Positions 17,001 to 26,065 of a stretch of DNA of 64,000 nucleotides are shown in pieces. The notes beneath the pieces are model-generated. The model had not been told where the DNA came from. It was given only the letters and a program-made list of their open reading frames with translations, and did not search any database. Every line of letters starts with the position of its first letter. The stretch's first letter is position 1. The translations under genes and the position numbers were made by a program. The stretch comes from Saprospira grandis DSM 2844 (GTDB taxonomy: Bacteria; Bacteroidota; Bacteroidia; Chitinophagales; Saprospiraceae). The stretch covers positions 2,941,669 through 3,005,668 of the forward strand of contig NZ_JH719942.1 in the NCBI RefSeq assembly GCF_000275825.1, read 5' to 3'.

Positions 17001-20000
17001 CTATTCATCTTGCTGGCGGTACGGCTTTGTCGACCAATGTCTCTAGCTTTGATTTGGCTGCCCAGCCAGTCATTTTGGCTCAAAACGTAAACTGTATCAA
17101 TACCCCTATGAGCTTTGAAGCTCCTGCTACGGCAACTGGGGCAGGAGTTACTAGCTGGAACTTTGATCCTGTTACAGGAGCAGCCACACCAGTAACAAGT
17201 ACAGACAACCCCGCCAACTTGGTATATACCAACTTGGACCGTTATACTGTAGAGCATGCTGGAGATAGTTATGAAGGCTTTCATAATGTATCCTTCTCGG
17301 TTACTCGTCCAGAAATTCTAGTGGCTGGAGCAACGGCCTTAGGCGCCGACACTTTCCAGCTTTGCCAAGGAGACTTCGCGAGCTTTGAAAGCTTGCAAAA
17401 TGCAGATACCTATAACTGGGGCTTTAATGGGGCAATCCCCAACCCTGGTAGTGTCATGTCTACCTCTTATACTCAATTTAATGTAGCTGGCTTTTATACC
17501 ATTACGCTTTCTATTTTTACAGATTGTTGCGGACTCTCTACAGAAGACACCGTCTATCTATATGTAGATCCTGTACCTCAGGCTACGGGTTCTGGAGATG
17601 TAACAATTTGTAGTGGAGAAAATACAACTCTTAGCCTTACTGGCTTGACTGCTACAGACAGTGTAGTTTGGAGCCCCAGTACAGGGATTTTGAGCAGTAC
17701 TGCCAATAGTATTACGGTAGCTCCAAGCAGCACACAGAGCTATACGGCTACCATTCTATCGGTAGTGGACCATAGTGGTGTTCAAGTCTTGAGCTGTCCT
17801 CAATCCGTAGATTTTGAAGTAACAATTGATGCTAATCCCATCATCAACTTTACGAATACCGACCCTCTCTGTAATAACAATGGACAAATTGATGCTACAG
17901 CCACTGGGGGAACCGCCTATGACTTTAGCTGGTCTACTGGACAAGTAGACAATGCAGTGGGTAGTTCAAGTCTTTTGACTATTCCGACAGGCGTTTACTA
18001 TTTGACCGTTACCGAGAGTACTACAGGCTGTACTAGCATAGATAGCAGTTATTTATATCCTGCGCCTACTGCGCCAGTAGTCTTTTTACAATCAAGTACA
18101 CAAGCGGGTTGTTCTGCCAATGATGGTAGCGCAGCGGTTGCTGGAACAGGGGGATCTGCGCCCTATAGTTTCCTTTGGTCTAATGGAGGAACAACAGCTA
18201 GCCAGAGTAACCTTGCTCCTGGCAATTACTGTGTAACCATGACTGATAATAATGGATGTACATCTTCTATTTGTTTGGACATTGTTCGTCCAGACCAACT
18301 ACAAATGGCTGTTGTTTCGCAAGCAGGCCCAGCCTGTGGCACCTTAGGTGCCATAGAGGTAGAAGCATTAGGTGGAACAGCTGCTTATACCTATGATTGG
18401 TCCAATGGAGAAACTACAGCGGCTATTACTGGCCTTAACTCAGGGACCTATGGCGTGACGATTACAGATGCCAATGGTTGTACTGCGGATACTAGCTTGG
18501 CCATCACGGCAAGCAGTAACCCTCCGGTTTTAGCACTCAATGAAGTAACTCCTATTGCTTGCCATAGTGATAGCGCTACTTTGGCTACAGGAACCACACA
18601 GGGAACAGCTCCTTATACTTATACTTGGACAGGTGGCTCTTCTTTCTTGTTTAGCAGCTCTGCCGATACGGCATATAATGCCGCAGCAGGAACATACAAC
18701 TTGATTGTAGAAGATGCTGCAGGCTGTAGAGATACGGCTAATATTGTAGTGACAGAACCTGCTGCCTTGACGGTAACTACCGCAGCGACAGATGTAAGTT
18801 GCCATGCAGGAAATGATGGTAGCTTGGCCACAACCGTAGCCGGTGGAACAGGAACCTATACTTACATATGGGATGATGCTTCCGCTCAAACTACCGCCAC
18901 GGCTAGCAACTTGATAGCTGGTACATACTGTGTAACTATTACCGATGCCAATGGCTGTAGTATCACGGACTGTGGGACTGTAACAGAGCCTGCACAACCC
19001 TTAAGCGCTACTTTAGCGACTACAAACGCTAGTTGTAATGGCTTTGCTGATGCTTCGGTAGCGGCTACAGCAACTGGTGGAACTGGAGTCTATACTTATA
19101 TATGGGATGATGCTTCTGCTCAAACTACAGCAACAGCTAGCAACTTAACAGCTGGTACATACTGTGTAACGATTACTGATGCCAACGGCTGTACATTTAC
19201 AGATTGTGAAACAGTAACAGAGCCTACGGCTATTCAAACGGTCATGTCAGGGACTAACTTGAGCTGTGCGGGAGACAATAGTGGAACAGCTACTGTTACA
19301 GTAAGTAATGGTACCCTTCCTTACACTTATGTATGGGATGATGCTTCCGCTCAAACTACGGCAACGGCTACTGGCCTAGCTGCGGGCACTTATACAGTGA
19401 CTGTAACAGATGCAAATGCTTGTTCTATAACAGATCAGCAAGTAGTGGCAGAACCCGCTGCGCTTACAGCTACAACTTCAGCTACTGATGTGAATTGTAA
19501 TGCTGGAACAGGTGGTACAGCAACGGTAGTCGCTGCAGGTGGAACCACTCCTTATACCTATGTATGGGATGATGCTTCTAGCCAAACAACAACAACAGCA
19601 ACTGCGCTTAGCGCAGCTACTTATACCGTAACTATTACAGATGCTAATAACTGTAGCATCACGGCAACGGCAACAGTCAATGAGCCTACTGCTCTAGCAG
19701 CGACTAGCTCTACTGTGGCCGTAAATTGCTTTGGTGGAAATGATGGTGCTGCCACGGTAACAGCAACAGGCGGAATCACTCCTTATACTTACGTATGGAA
19801 TGATGCTTCTGCTCAAACTACCGCCACAGCTAGCAACCTTATTGCAGGGACATATACAGTAACGATTACAGATGGAAATAGCTGTAACCTAGTAACTACA
19901 GCTACGGTGGCAGAACCTGCTGCAGCTTTAAATGCTACATTGTCGGGAACAGACCCTGCTTGTGCAGCAACTGCTACAGGCCAAGCCTCTGCAGTGGCTA

Positions 20001-23000
20001 CTGGTGGAACACCGCCTTATAGCTACCTTTGGTCTGATGGACAGACTACTCCTACGACTAGCAACCTTTTGGCCGCTGGAAATTATTGTGTGACAGTTAC
20101 TGATGCCAATGGTTGTACATTTACAGATTGTATCACACTTACTGATCCTTTGGCTATTCAGTTGGCGGCAACAGTGAGTGCCGTAAGTTGTAATGCTGGA
20201 AATGATGGTGAAATTGCTTTGACGGCATCTGCAGGTACTGCACCCTTTAGCTATAACTGGAGCAATGGAGCAACTACAGCCACTAATAGCAACTTAGTAG
20301 CAGGCACTTACTGTGTAACTGTAACTGATAATAATGGCTGTGCGATTGATAGCTGCTTTATTATTACTGAACCTACTGTTTTGGCCACTGCAGCTATGTT
20401 AGCCGCTAATCCTAGCTGTTTTGCTGGTTCTGACGGAACCCTAGAGGCCACTGTAACCGGGGGAACTCAACCCTATAGCTACCTTTGGTCAGATAACCAA
20501 ACAAGCAACCCCGCTACGAACCTTGCAGCGGCTGCTTATAGCGTGACGATTACAGATGCCAATGGCTGTGTAGTTGTAGATAATGGTACGCTGGTAGATC
20601 CTGCTCCCATTCAGATTAACTTTAGTGCTGTAGATGTCATTTGTTTTGGTGGTACAGACGGAAGTGCTAGCGCTTCGGCTGTTGGTGGTGTTACCCCTTA
20701 TAACTACAACTGGTCGAATGGGGCCACAACAAGCCAAATTTCTAACTTGGCTGCCGGTAGTTATGATTTAACTTTGACTGATGCTACAGGTTGTACGAAT
20801 ACTGCTTCTGTAGCGGTAGGCCAACCCGCTACTGCAGTACAAGCCAACATTCTATCTATTACACAGCCTGGTTGTGCTGGAGATAGTACTGGAATGATCG
20901 ACGCCGATGCTCAGGGCGGTACGCCTAACTATACCTTCTCTTGGTCTACAGGAGAAACAACAGAGGACCTCTTCAATTTGGGGGCAGGTACTTACACCCT
21001 TTTGGCTACAGATAGCCGAGGTTGTTCAGATACTGCAGTTGCTGTTTTGTTGCAGCCAGCTCCTATCGTGATGACTGTTCAACAATACTCGAACTTTAAT
21101 GGAGCTGCCATCAGCTGCCCCGGGGCTGCAGATGGAGCGGCTCAGGTTACGGCTAGTGGTGGCATTGCGCCTTATACTTATGCCTGGTCTGGCGCCCAAG
21201 CCCAAAATGGCACAATTGCTAGCAACTTGGCAGCAGGGACTTATGCCGTAACGGTAACGGATGCTTCTGGCTGTACAGCTATTGATAGCATCAGCTTGGC
21301 GGATCCAGTACCTTTGGATGCGACGATCCAACAAGTGAATGTATTCTGTGCTAATGATTGCGATGGCCAAATTATCGCTACAGCGGTATCGGGAACCGGT
21401 ACCTTGGGCGTAAATGGCTATGAATACCGCATTTTAGGTCCTGGTCAAACAGGCAATGTATTTAGCAGCAATAATAACTTTACGGGGCTTTGTGTAGGGA
21501 CCTACACGGTAGAGGTCCGAGATGGAAACAACTGTGTATTGCCCATTTCAGTAACGATTACGGAGCCTACAGCCATTCAGTTTAGCCTAAGCGCTACGGA
21601 TGTATCTTGTGCAGGCGGAAGCGATGGAACGGCTAGCGTAAGCGCTAGCGGTGGAACGCCTCCTTATAGCTACAACTGGGATAACGGCATGACAGGAACC
21701 ACAATTACAGGCCTAATGGCGGGTACTTATGAGCTGACCGTCACCGATGCGAATGGTTGCGATATGGTATCTACTACAGAAGTAGAAGAGCCCGCAGTCC
21801 TAACGGCTAGTATGAGCGCCAATGCGCCTAGCTGTAATGGAAGTACAGATGGTAATGCTACCGTAAGCGTACAAGGTGGAACAATGCCTTATACTTACTT
21901 CTGGTCAGATGGCCAAGGAACAGCAACAGCAGTAGGGCTATCGGCAGGAACGCATAGCGTGACGATCACCGATGCCAATGCCTGTGAGCTAGTAGAAAGT
22001 ATTGTGATTGGCGAGCCAAGCTTGTTGAGCACAACAATTACCACCAATACAGCAGCCTGTGCTGGAGCGAATAGCGGTAGCGCTACCGCTATTCCCACAG
22101 GAGGAACGGCCCCTTATACTTACCTTTGGTCGGATGGACAAACTACGGCCACGGCAATGAACCTAGCGCCAGGCGCTTACTCTGTGGTGGTAGTGGATAG
22201 CCAAGGTTGTTCTGTAACAGAACAAGTCTTGCTACAAAACCCTGACCCAGTAGTATTGAGCTTTGTGTCGAGCAGCAACCCTAGCTGTAATGGCGATCAA
22301 AATGGAACGGCTACGGTAGTAGCTAGTGGAGGGAATGCCCCTTACAGCTATCTCTGGCCCAATGGCGAGACTACAGCGACGGCAACTAGCCTAGGCGCTG
22401 GAGTAAATACAGTAACGGCAACAGATGCCAATGGCTGTAGTACAACATTGGATGTCAATATGGTAGAACCTGCGGCCCTAGTGGTCGATACGATTCGGAT
22501 GACGGCGGTGAACTGTAAGGGTGGAGCCGATGGAACGGCCACGGTCTTCTTGAGTGGCGGAACCTTACCATACAGCTTTGCTTGGTCCAACGGAATGACT
22601 GGCCAAAGTATTAGCGGTTTGGCCGCAGGGACTTATGTGGTCAGCGTAACGGATGCGAATGGTTGTGTGACCAACAGTCAGATTATAGTGAGTGAACCCG
22701 CTAGTGAGCTAGTGGCGACCCTAAATACTGCAGATGCGCTTTGCTTTGGTGGAGCCTCTGGTCAAATTACCGCTATTGTGAGCGGTGGAACGCCAAATAG
22801 CAATGGCGATTACACTTATGCTTGGTCGAATGGAGCGAGCAGTGATGTGAACTCGAACTTGAGTGTTGGTAGCTATAGCGTGACGATTACAGATGCCAAC
22901 GGCTGTTTTTTGGTCCGTACGGCAACAGTAAATGAAAGTTCAGGAATCAGCAGCCAAATCGTGAATGTAACAGATGCAAGCTGTACAGGCAGCGCAGATG

Positions 23001-24433
23001 GAAGCGCTCAGGTGACGGCTTCTGGTGGAACAGGAACCTTGAGTTATCAGTGGTCAGATCCTTTGGGTCAGACGACGAATGTAGCGACTGGCCTTTCTGC
23101 GGGCACTTATTATGTGAGTGTAACAGACCTGAATGGTTGTACGCAGGTAGATACGGCAGTAGTAGAAGAGGCTTTGGCCTTGAGTGTTACGGTAGCGATT
23201 GATGATGTAGATTGTTATGGAGCTTCTACGGGTGCGATTAGCATTACGAACTCGAATGAGCCTTTGCAGGCGAGTTACTGGAGCAATGGTGTTGTGGGCA
23301 CAAGCATTACGGCCCTAGCTGCTGGCCAATATGGCGTGGTGGTCCAATCGATTAGTGGTTGTGTGGATAGCTTTAGCTATCTAGTGGGTCAGCCTGCGGA
23401 ACTAGAGTTGAGTTTGAACCAAGTTCGAGCGGTAGATTGCTACAACAATAGTACAGGAGCTTTGGGCGCTACGGTAGCTGGTGGAACTTCGCCTTACAAT
23501 TATCTATGGTCCAATGGTGCGCTAACGCCTAGTTTGGATAGCATAGCAGCAGGCAACTATACCCTTAATGTAGAAGATGCCAATGGATGTAAGGTAGATA
23601 CGAGCATTAGCTTGGCGAATCCGACGGAAGTAGGTATTGGCAACCTCAGTATTACAGGCGCGGCCTGTGTGGGCGATGCGAACGGAAGCATTCAGTTGGA
23701 TGGAACGGGCGGATCGACGCTATTGGGTAGCTATACTTATAGTCTAGATAGCTTGACGTTTCAGGGCGGTAACCTTTTTGTGGGCTTGGAAGCGGGGATT
23801 TATCCTTTGTATGTCCAAGATAACAATGGTTGTCTCTTTGATACTTTGGTGACGGTAGAAGCGGCAGATCCCTTCTTTATGACGAGCTTTGGTCCGGCCT
23901 TAGATTCGGGCGAAGTGGAGTATGTGCTAGAGTATGGCGATACTTTGACGCTTTTTGCGGATTTGAATGATACGACTGCGGCAAGCTGGTGGTGGACCGA
24001 GATTAACGCTGGGGCATTGGTGGATAGCAGTTTGGAGACTTCATTGACGCCTTATGAGTCGGGGATTTATCAGTTTACGGCCATGAATGCTTCTGGCTGT
24101 ATGCAGGATAGCACGATTGTGGTGAAGATGGAGAAGCCTAGAAATGCAGCTGCACCTACGGCCTTTACGCCGAATAGTGATGGGAATAATGACCGTTTCT
24201 TTGTTCAGGGCGATGAGAAGGTGGAGCAGGTGTTGGTGTTTAGAGTGTATGACCGCTGGGGCGAGTTGGTGTATGAAGGTTTGGACCTTGATCCTAATGA
24301 TCCTCAACAGGGTTGGGATGGTAGCTTTAAGGGCAAGCCAATGAATTCTGGGGTCTATGCTTGGTATGCTGAGGTACTCTATATTGATGGAGAGACGGAG
24401 GTTATTCACGGTGCGGTGAATTTGCTTCGTTAA
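14054..24433 (+). CDS. Giant SprB-like surface adhesin with T9SS gliding-motility C-terminal domain
   Basis: The start at 14054 is chosen because it opens a signal peptide (MKQFFTRIGGLLLLLFLISF); an upstream in-frame ATG at 14006 would bury it. The product is about 3459 residues. Residues 25-420 hold cysteine-containing beta domains typical of Bacteroidota adhesins, followed by PKD/Ig-like segments. Residues about 560-710 resemble a beta-helix (NIYVSPTGTA, TVEGGFDP). Residues about 712-982 form a Gly/Ala/Asp-rich insert. From about 1266 to 3265 come some 25 SprB repeats of about 75-80 residues, with the recurring pattern C-x-G-x-x-x-G-x-A, GG-x-x-PY-x-Y-x-W and TVTDANGC. The last 95 residues (APTAFTPNSDGNND then VYDRWGELVYEG and W-x-GSFKGK) are the gliding-motility C-terminal domain used for type IX secretion. 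Expected role: a mobile cell-surface adhesin. Confidence 0.93.
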   Translation: MKQFFTRIGGLLLLLFLISFSGLSPLKATHFMGFDLTYSCVGPNQYQVTLKAYRDCDGASLGSSFNINYQSASCGISGSLSLNRLSVTDITPLCPSATSVCSGGSTLGVEAHVYQGTLNLPTACNDWVLSSSSCCRNNAITNLSGPGSNSIYVETSLDNTISPCNSSPVFASDPTPFSCTGQQVTFQQLANDVDNDSLVYSLTECQTAAGVNVTYAGGFSGPSPLDVPISLDPTTGEISFTANNPQIAVICVLVEEYRNGVKVGEIVRDMQFVIQNCSNQLPTVSGLNGSTTVFDTLLCANSPLCFDILGDDANLGDNITMTVTNAIPGASFTQQMVNGELVGTFCWTPTDADVGSHTFALLIEDDACPLPGQNSKAYTINILPNPNDPVNAGPDVQLCLGDTATLNASTTASNVDYFEWTPNFSLGTPNQASTTAFPTTNTNYTVTLHYTDGCSSSDQLQLDVLEAPQAAITPAYASVCSGASFLLTGVSDVAGSTFEWFDPSMASLGQGNVSGTASTISVSVPTAAGIYEYTLAVTNSATGCVRMATAELEVGTPPAIANCVNIYVSPTGTAAAAGTQADPTSLEEALSRAACNNSVLKLAIGTYNMDDPLFLSSFMTVEGGFDPANAWEKTSLAGATTINRTTANPEGPAGSQRLVTFYANSNTGFRLQDLTITTDDANQSGMSTYGVHLTSCSDYDIVRTQIRAGNAGDGADGADGADGVNGGNGGNGVTGDDDGCVQHNGGAAGSSACCLGGQGGGNGQADCGSRDGQNGAPGGCGAAAGGAGKNNQCDFSGCSNDSDGSCSGKEMDGCDGANGVNGVAGTNGVNGSLGSHAAGFFATGASGTSGTAGTNGTGGGGGGGGAAEEGSFCNNGSGSSGAGGGGGGCGGEAGVGGTSGGASFGLYLYLNGANGRLNQSNVLAGSAGAAGLGGDGGAAGTGGTGGTGGATACSIGGGGDGGDGGSGGLGGDGGDGFPGEAAAIHLAGGTALSTNVSSFDLAAQPVILAQNVNCINTPMSFEAPATATGAGVTSWNFDPVTGAATPVTSTDNPANLVYTNLDRYTVEHAGDSYEGFHNVSFSVTRPEILVAGATALGADTFQLCQGDFASFESLQNADTYNWGFNGAIPNPGSVMSTSYTQFNVAGFYTITLSIFTDCCGLSTEDTVYLYVDPVPQATGSGDVTICSGENTTLSLTGLTATDSVVWSPSTGILSSTANSITVAPSSTQSYTATILSVVDHSGVQVLSCPQSVDFEVTIDANPIINFTNTDPLCNNNGQIDATATGGTAYDFSWSTGQVDNAVGSSSLLTIPTGVYYLTVTESTTGCTSIDSSYLYPAPTAPVVFLQSSTQAGCSANDGSAAVAGTGGSAPYSFLWSNGGTTASQSNLAPGNYCVTMTDNNGCTSSICLDIVRPDQLQMAVVSQAGPACGTLGAIEVEALGGTAAYTYDWSNGETTAAITGLNSGTYGVTITDANGCTADTSLAITASSNPPVLALNEVTPIACHSDSATLATGTTQGTAPYTYTWTGGSSFLFSSSADTAYNAAAGTYNLIVEDAAGCRDTANIVVTEPAALTVTTAATDVSCHAGNDGSLATTVAGGTGTYTYIWDDASAQTTATASNLIAGTYCVTITDANGCSITDCGTVTEPAQPLSATLATTNASCNGFADASVAATATGGTGVYTYIWDDASAQTTATASNLTAGTYCVTITDANGCTFTDCETVTEPTAIQTVMSGTNLSCAGDNSGTATVTVSNGTLPYTYVWDDASAQTTATATGLAAGTYTVTVTDANACSITDQQVVAEPAALTATTSATDVNCNAGTGGTATVVAAGGTTPYTYVWDDASSQTTTTATALSAATYTVTITDANNCSITATATVNEPTALAATSSTVAVNCFGGNDGAATVTATGGITPYTYVWNDASAQTTATASNLIAGTYTVTITDGNSCNLVTTATVAEPAAALNATLSGTDPACAATATGQASAVATGGTPPYSYLWSDGQTTPTTSNLLAAGNYCVTVTDANGCTFTDCITLTDPLAIQLAATVSAVSCNAGNDGEIALTASAGTAPFSYNWSNGATTATNSNLVAGTYCVTVTDNNGCAIDSCFIITEPTVLATAAMLAANPSCFAGSDGTLEATVTGGTQPYSYLWSDNQTSNPATNLAAAAYSVTITDANGCVVVDNGTLVDPAPIQINFSAVDVICFGGTDGSASASAVGGVTPYNYNWSNGATTSQISNLAAGSYDLTLTDATGCTNTASVAVGQPATAVQANILSITQPGCAGDSTGMIDADAQGGTPNYTFSWSTGETTEDLFNLGAGTYTLLATDSRGCSDTAVAVLLQPAPIVMTVQQYSNFNGAAISCPGAADGAAQVTASGGIAPYTYAWSGAQAQNGTIASNLAAGTYAVTVTDASGCTAIDSISLADPVPLDATIQQVNVFCANDCDGQIIATAVSGTGTLGVNGYEYRILGPGQTGNVFSSNNNFTGLCVGTYTVEVRDGNNCVLPISVTITEPTAIQFSLSATDVSCAGGSDGTASVSASGGTPPYSYNWDNGMTGTTITGLMAGTYELTVTDANGCDMVSTTEVEEPAVLTASMSANAPSCNGSTDGNATVSVQGGTMPYTYFWSDGQGTATAVGLSAGTHSVTITDANACELVESIVIGEPSLLSTTITTNTAACAGANSGSATAIPTGGTAPYTYLWSDGQTTATAMNLAPGAYSVVVVDSQGCSVTEQVLLQNPDPVVLSFVSSSNPSCNGDQNGTATVVASGGNAPYSYLWPNGETTATATSLGAGVNTVTATDANGCSTTLDVNMVEPAALVVDTIRMTAVNCKGGADGTATVFLSGGTLPYSFAWSNGMTGQSISGLAAGTYVVSVTDANGCVTNSQIIVSEPASELVATLNTADALCFGGASGQITAIVSGGTPNSNGDYTYAWSNGASSDVNSNLSVGSYSVTITDANGCFLVRTATVNESSGISSQIVNVTDASCTGSADGSAQVTASGGTGTLSYQWSDPLGQTTNVATGLSAGTYYVSVTDLNGCTQVDTAVVEEALALSVTVAIDDVDCYGASTGAISITNSNEPLQASYWSNGVVGTSITALAAGQYGVVVQSISGCVDSFSYLVGQPAELELSLNQVRAVDCYNNSTGALGATVAGGTSPYNYLWSNGALTPSLDSIAAGNYTLNVEDANGCKVDTSISLANPTEVGIGNLSITGAACVGDANGSIQLDGTGGSTLLGSYTYSLDSLTFQGGNLFVGLEAGIYPLYVQDNNGCLFDTLVTVEAADPFFMTSFGPALDSGEVEYVLEYGDTLTLFADLNDTTAASWWWTEINAGALVDSSLETSLTPYESGIYQFTAMNASGCMQDSTIVVKMEKPRNAAAPTAFTPNSDGNNDRFFVQGDEKVEQVLVFRVYDRWGELVYEGLDLDPNDPQQGWDGSFKGKPMNSGVYAWYAEVLYIDGETEVIHGAVNLLR

Positions 24434-24455
24434 TCTAATGGAGTTATAGATTTTA

Positions 24456-24488
24456 GGGCTGTCGGGTTTTCCCGACAGCCCTTTTTTT
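24456..24488 (+). terminator. Intrinsic terminator of the giant surface-protein gene
   Basis: GGGCTGTCGGG and CCCGACAGCCC form a perfect 11-bp stem with a TTTT loop, followed by seven T residues. Confidence 0.95.
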
Positions 24489-24490
24489 AT

Positions 24491-24737
24491 GGGGATGCGC
24501 CCCGGAGGGGGGCATCGTAATGCTGGGCGCTTTGGCCTCCAAGGCCAAAGGAGCCCAGCCCCCAGGCGGGGGCGGCGCAGGGGAGGGCTAGGCCTGAAAT
24601 GAAATATATTGAGGGTTAGATTAGCTCAAGTGCAGAGCATGTTGTGGCCGCCGCCAGCCGCCGGCCGGGCGCGCTTGGCGCGAGCCTGCGAAGCTTGAAG
24701 GCGCGAAGCGGCTTGTAGCTGAGCAGTAGGGGAGGAT
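24491..24737. repeat. GC-rich intergenic hairpin segment
   Basis: No gene is seen here. The segment contains a hairpin at 24523-24558 (CTGGGC...TTTGGCC with GGCCAAA...GCCCAG). Further runs of CGCC/GGCG inverted repeats (24645-24710) extend the copy 3 repeat beyond its usual end. The composition is much richer in G and C than the flanking genes. Confidence 0.6.
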
Positions 24738-24858
24738 GGCCTAGGGGCCTGAAGGGGTGGCCGCAGGCCAGACCGAGCCGCTGAAAGCGGTGAAGGGCCG
24801 AGCAGGCTTGCGAGCCCCGAAAGGGCCCGGCCGCCTAAGGCGGCAGGCCCCAAAAAAA
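24738..24858 (-). repeat. Dispersed structured repeat, copy 3 (type I-like)
   Basis: On the minus strand it begins TTTTTTTGGGGCCTGCC, has a GCCGCC/GGCGGC hairpin, the core GGGGCTCGC and GCTCGGCCCTTC, and a CCGCTTTCAGCGG hairpin. It ends CCTAGGCC, keeping the GGCCT/AGGCC closing pair. Confidence 0.82.
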
Positions 24859-24916
24859 TAGCGTCTAGAGGATAAAAGCTATAGGTTCTTGCCATCTCTT
24901 CTCTATCTTTGGGCTT

Positions 24917-26029
24917 ATGGTGAAGAAAAAAATATATTGTAGTGTCACGAATGACCTCTTGCAAGATCAGCGAATGCACCGTATTTGTTTAAGCTTGCAG
25001 ACTGCAGGCTATCAACTTACTTTGGTGGGACGAAAGCAAAAAGACTCCCTGCCTTTGCCCGATAGGCCTTATGCGCAAAAGCGCCTAAACTGTTTTTTTC
25101 AGGCTGGAAAATTCTTTTATATCGAGTACCAATTGCGGCTATTCTTCTTTCTGATTTTTCAGCAATTTGATATTCTTTGCGCTGTAGATTTAGATAGTTT
25201 GCCCGCAGGGCATGCTGCGGCTCGCCTAAAGGGGAAACGCTTAGTTTTTGATGCCCATGAGTACTTTGAAGAAATGCCAGAGGTGGTCCGTCGCCCTAAA
25301 ATACGAGCCATCTGGGCTTGGATTGCCCGCTCCTATATTCCCAAGGTAGATCTGGCCTATACGGTCTGTCAGAGTTTGGCCGATTTATTTGAGGAACAGC
25401 ACGGCCAGCCCTTTGGCGTGATTCGCAACCTGCCCCTTGCACAGCCCAAAGCTCAGCAAGCCGTTCGTTATCCCGAAAATGGCCCCCTGATTCTTATTTA
25501 TCAAGGGATGTTGAACGAGGGAAGGGGGCTAGAGGAACTCCTTGCCGCTTTAGCCGATTTTTCGCCTCAAGAAGTTCAGCTCTGGCTTTTGGGCAAGGGC
25601 GACAAAATGGCGAGTTTGCAAGAACAAGCGCAAAGTCTTAACTTGGGAGAACAGCTTAAGTTTTGGGGCTTCCTGCCGCCTGAAGAGCTCCAAAAAATAA
25701 CCCCTCAGGCGCATCTGGGCCTCAATCTGCTCAAGCATCAGGGACAGAGTTACTACTTTTCTTTGGCCAATAAGTTCTTTGATTACGTTCAAGCAGAAAA
25801 ACCCAGCCTGAATATGGCTTTTCCAGAATATCAACGGCATCTGGCCGAATATGAAGTGGCCCTTTTGCTAGAAGAACTGAGTCCCAAGGCAATTTCAAGG
25901 GCTATTCGCCGACTACTAGATGAGCCCCAGCTTTATCAACAACTACAAGCAAATTGCCGTTTGGCTAAGCAAGATTGGCTCTGGGAAAAGGAAGCCCAAA
26001 AGCTATTAACTTATTATGAAGCGCTTTGA
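24917..26029 (+). CDS. GT4-family glycosyltransferase
   Basis: The 370-residue protein has the two-domain GT-B layout. Its N-terminal part reads KIYCSVTNDLLQDQRMHRIC and LVFDAHEYFEEMPEVV. The C-terminal half has the nucleotide-sugar region LILIYQGMLNEGRGLEELLAA, followed by LWLLGKG and FWGFLPPEELQ. The expected acidic Glu region near the acceptor site is degenerate (HLGLNLLKH then FANKFFDYVQAEKPSL). It has no signal peptide and is likely a cytoplasmic or membrane-peripheral enzyme building a polysaccharide or glycolipid. It is probably co-transcribed with the CHAT gene 36 bases downstream. The sugar specificity cannot be told. Confidence 0.85.
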   Translation: MVKKKIYCSVTNDLLQDQRMHRICLSLQTAGYQLTLVGRKQKDSLPLPDRPYAQKRLNCFFQAGKFFYIEYQLRLFFFLIFQQFDILCAVDLDSLPAGHAAARLKGKRLVFDAHEYFEEMPEVVRRPKIRAIWAWIARSYIPKVDLAYTVCQSLADLFEEQHGQPFGVIRNLPLAQPKAQQAVRYPENGPLILIYQGMLNEGRGLEELLAALADFSPQEVQLWLLGKGDKMASLQEQAQSLNLGEQLKFWGFLPPEELQKITPQAHLGLNLLKHQGQSYYFSLANKFFDYVQAEKPSLNMAFPEYQRHLAEYEVALLLEELSPKAISRAIRRLLDEPQLYQQLQANCRLAKQDWLWEKEAQKLLTYYEAL

Positions 26030-26065
26030 TGCGCAGCATCTACCAACACCTTTAGTGCTACTCCT

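Noticed and set aside
16103-17284. Long minus-strand frame rich in Ser/Thr/Ile over the giant gene
   Set aside because: It is antisense to the glycine-rich region. Its composition is the mirror of Gly/Ala codons and no domain is visible.
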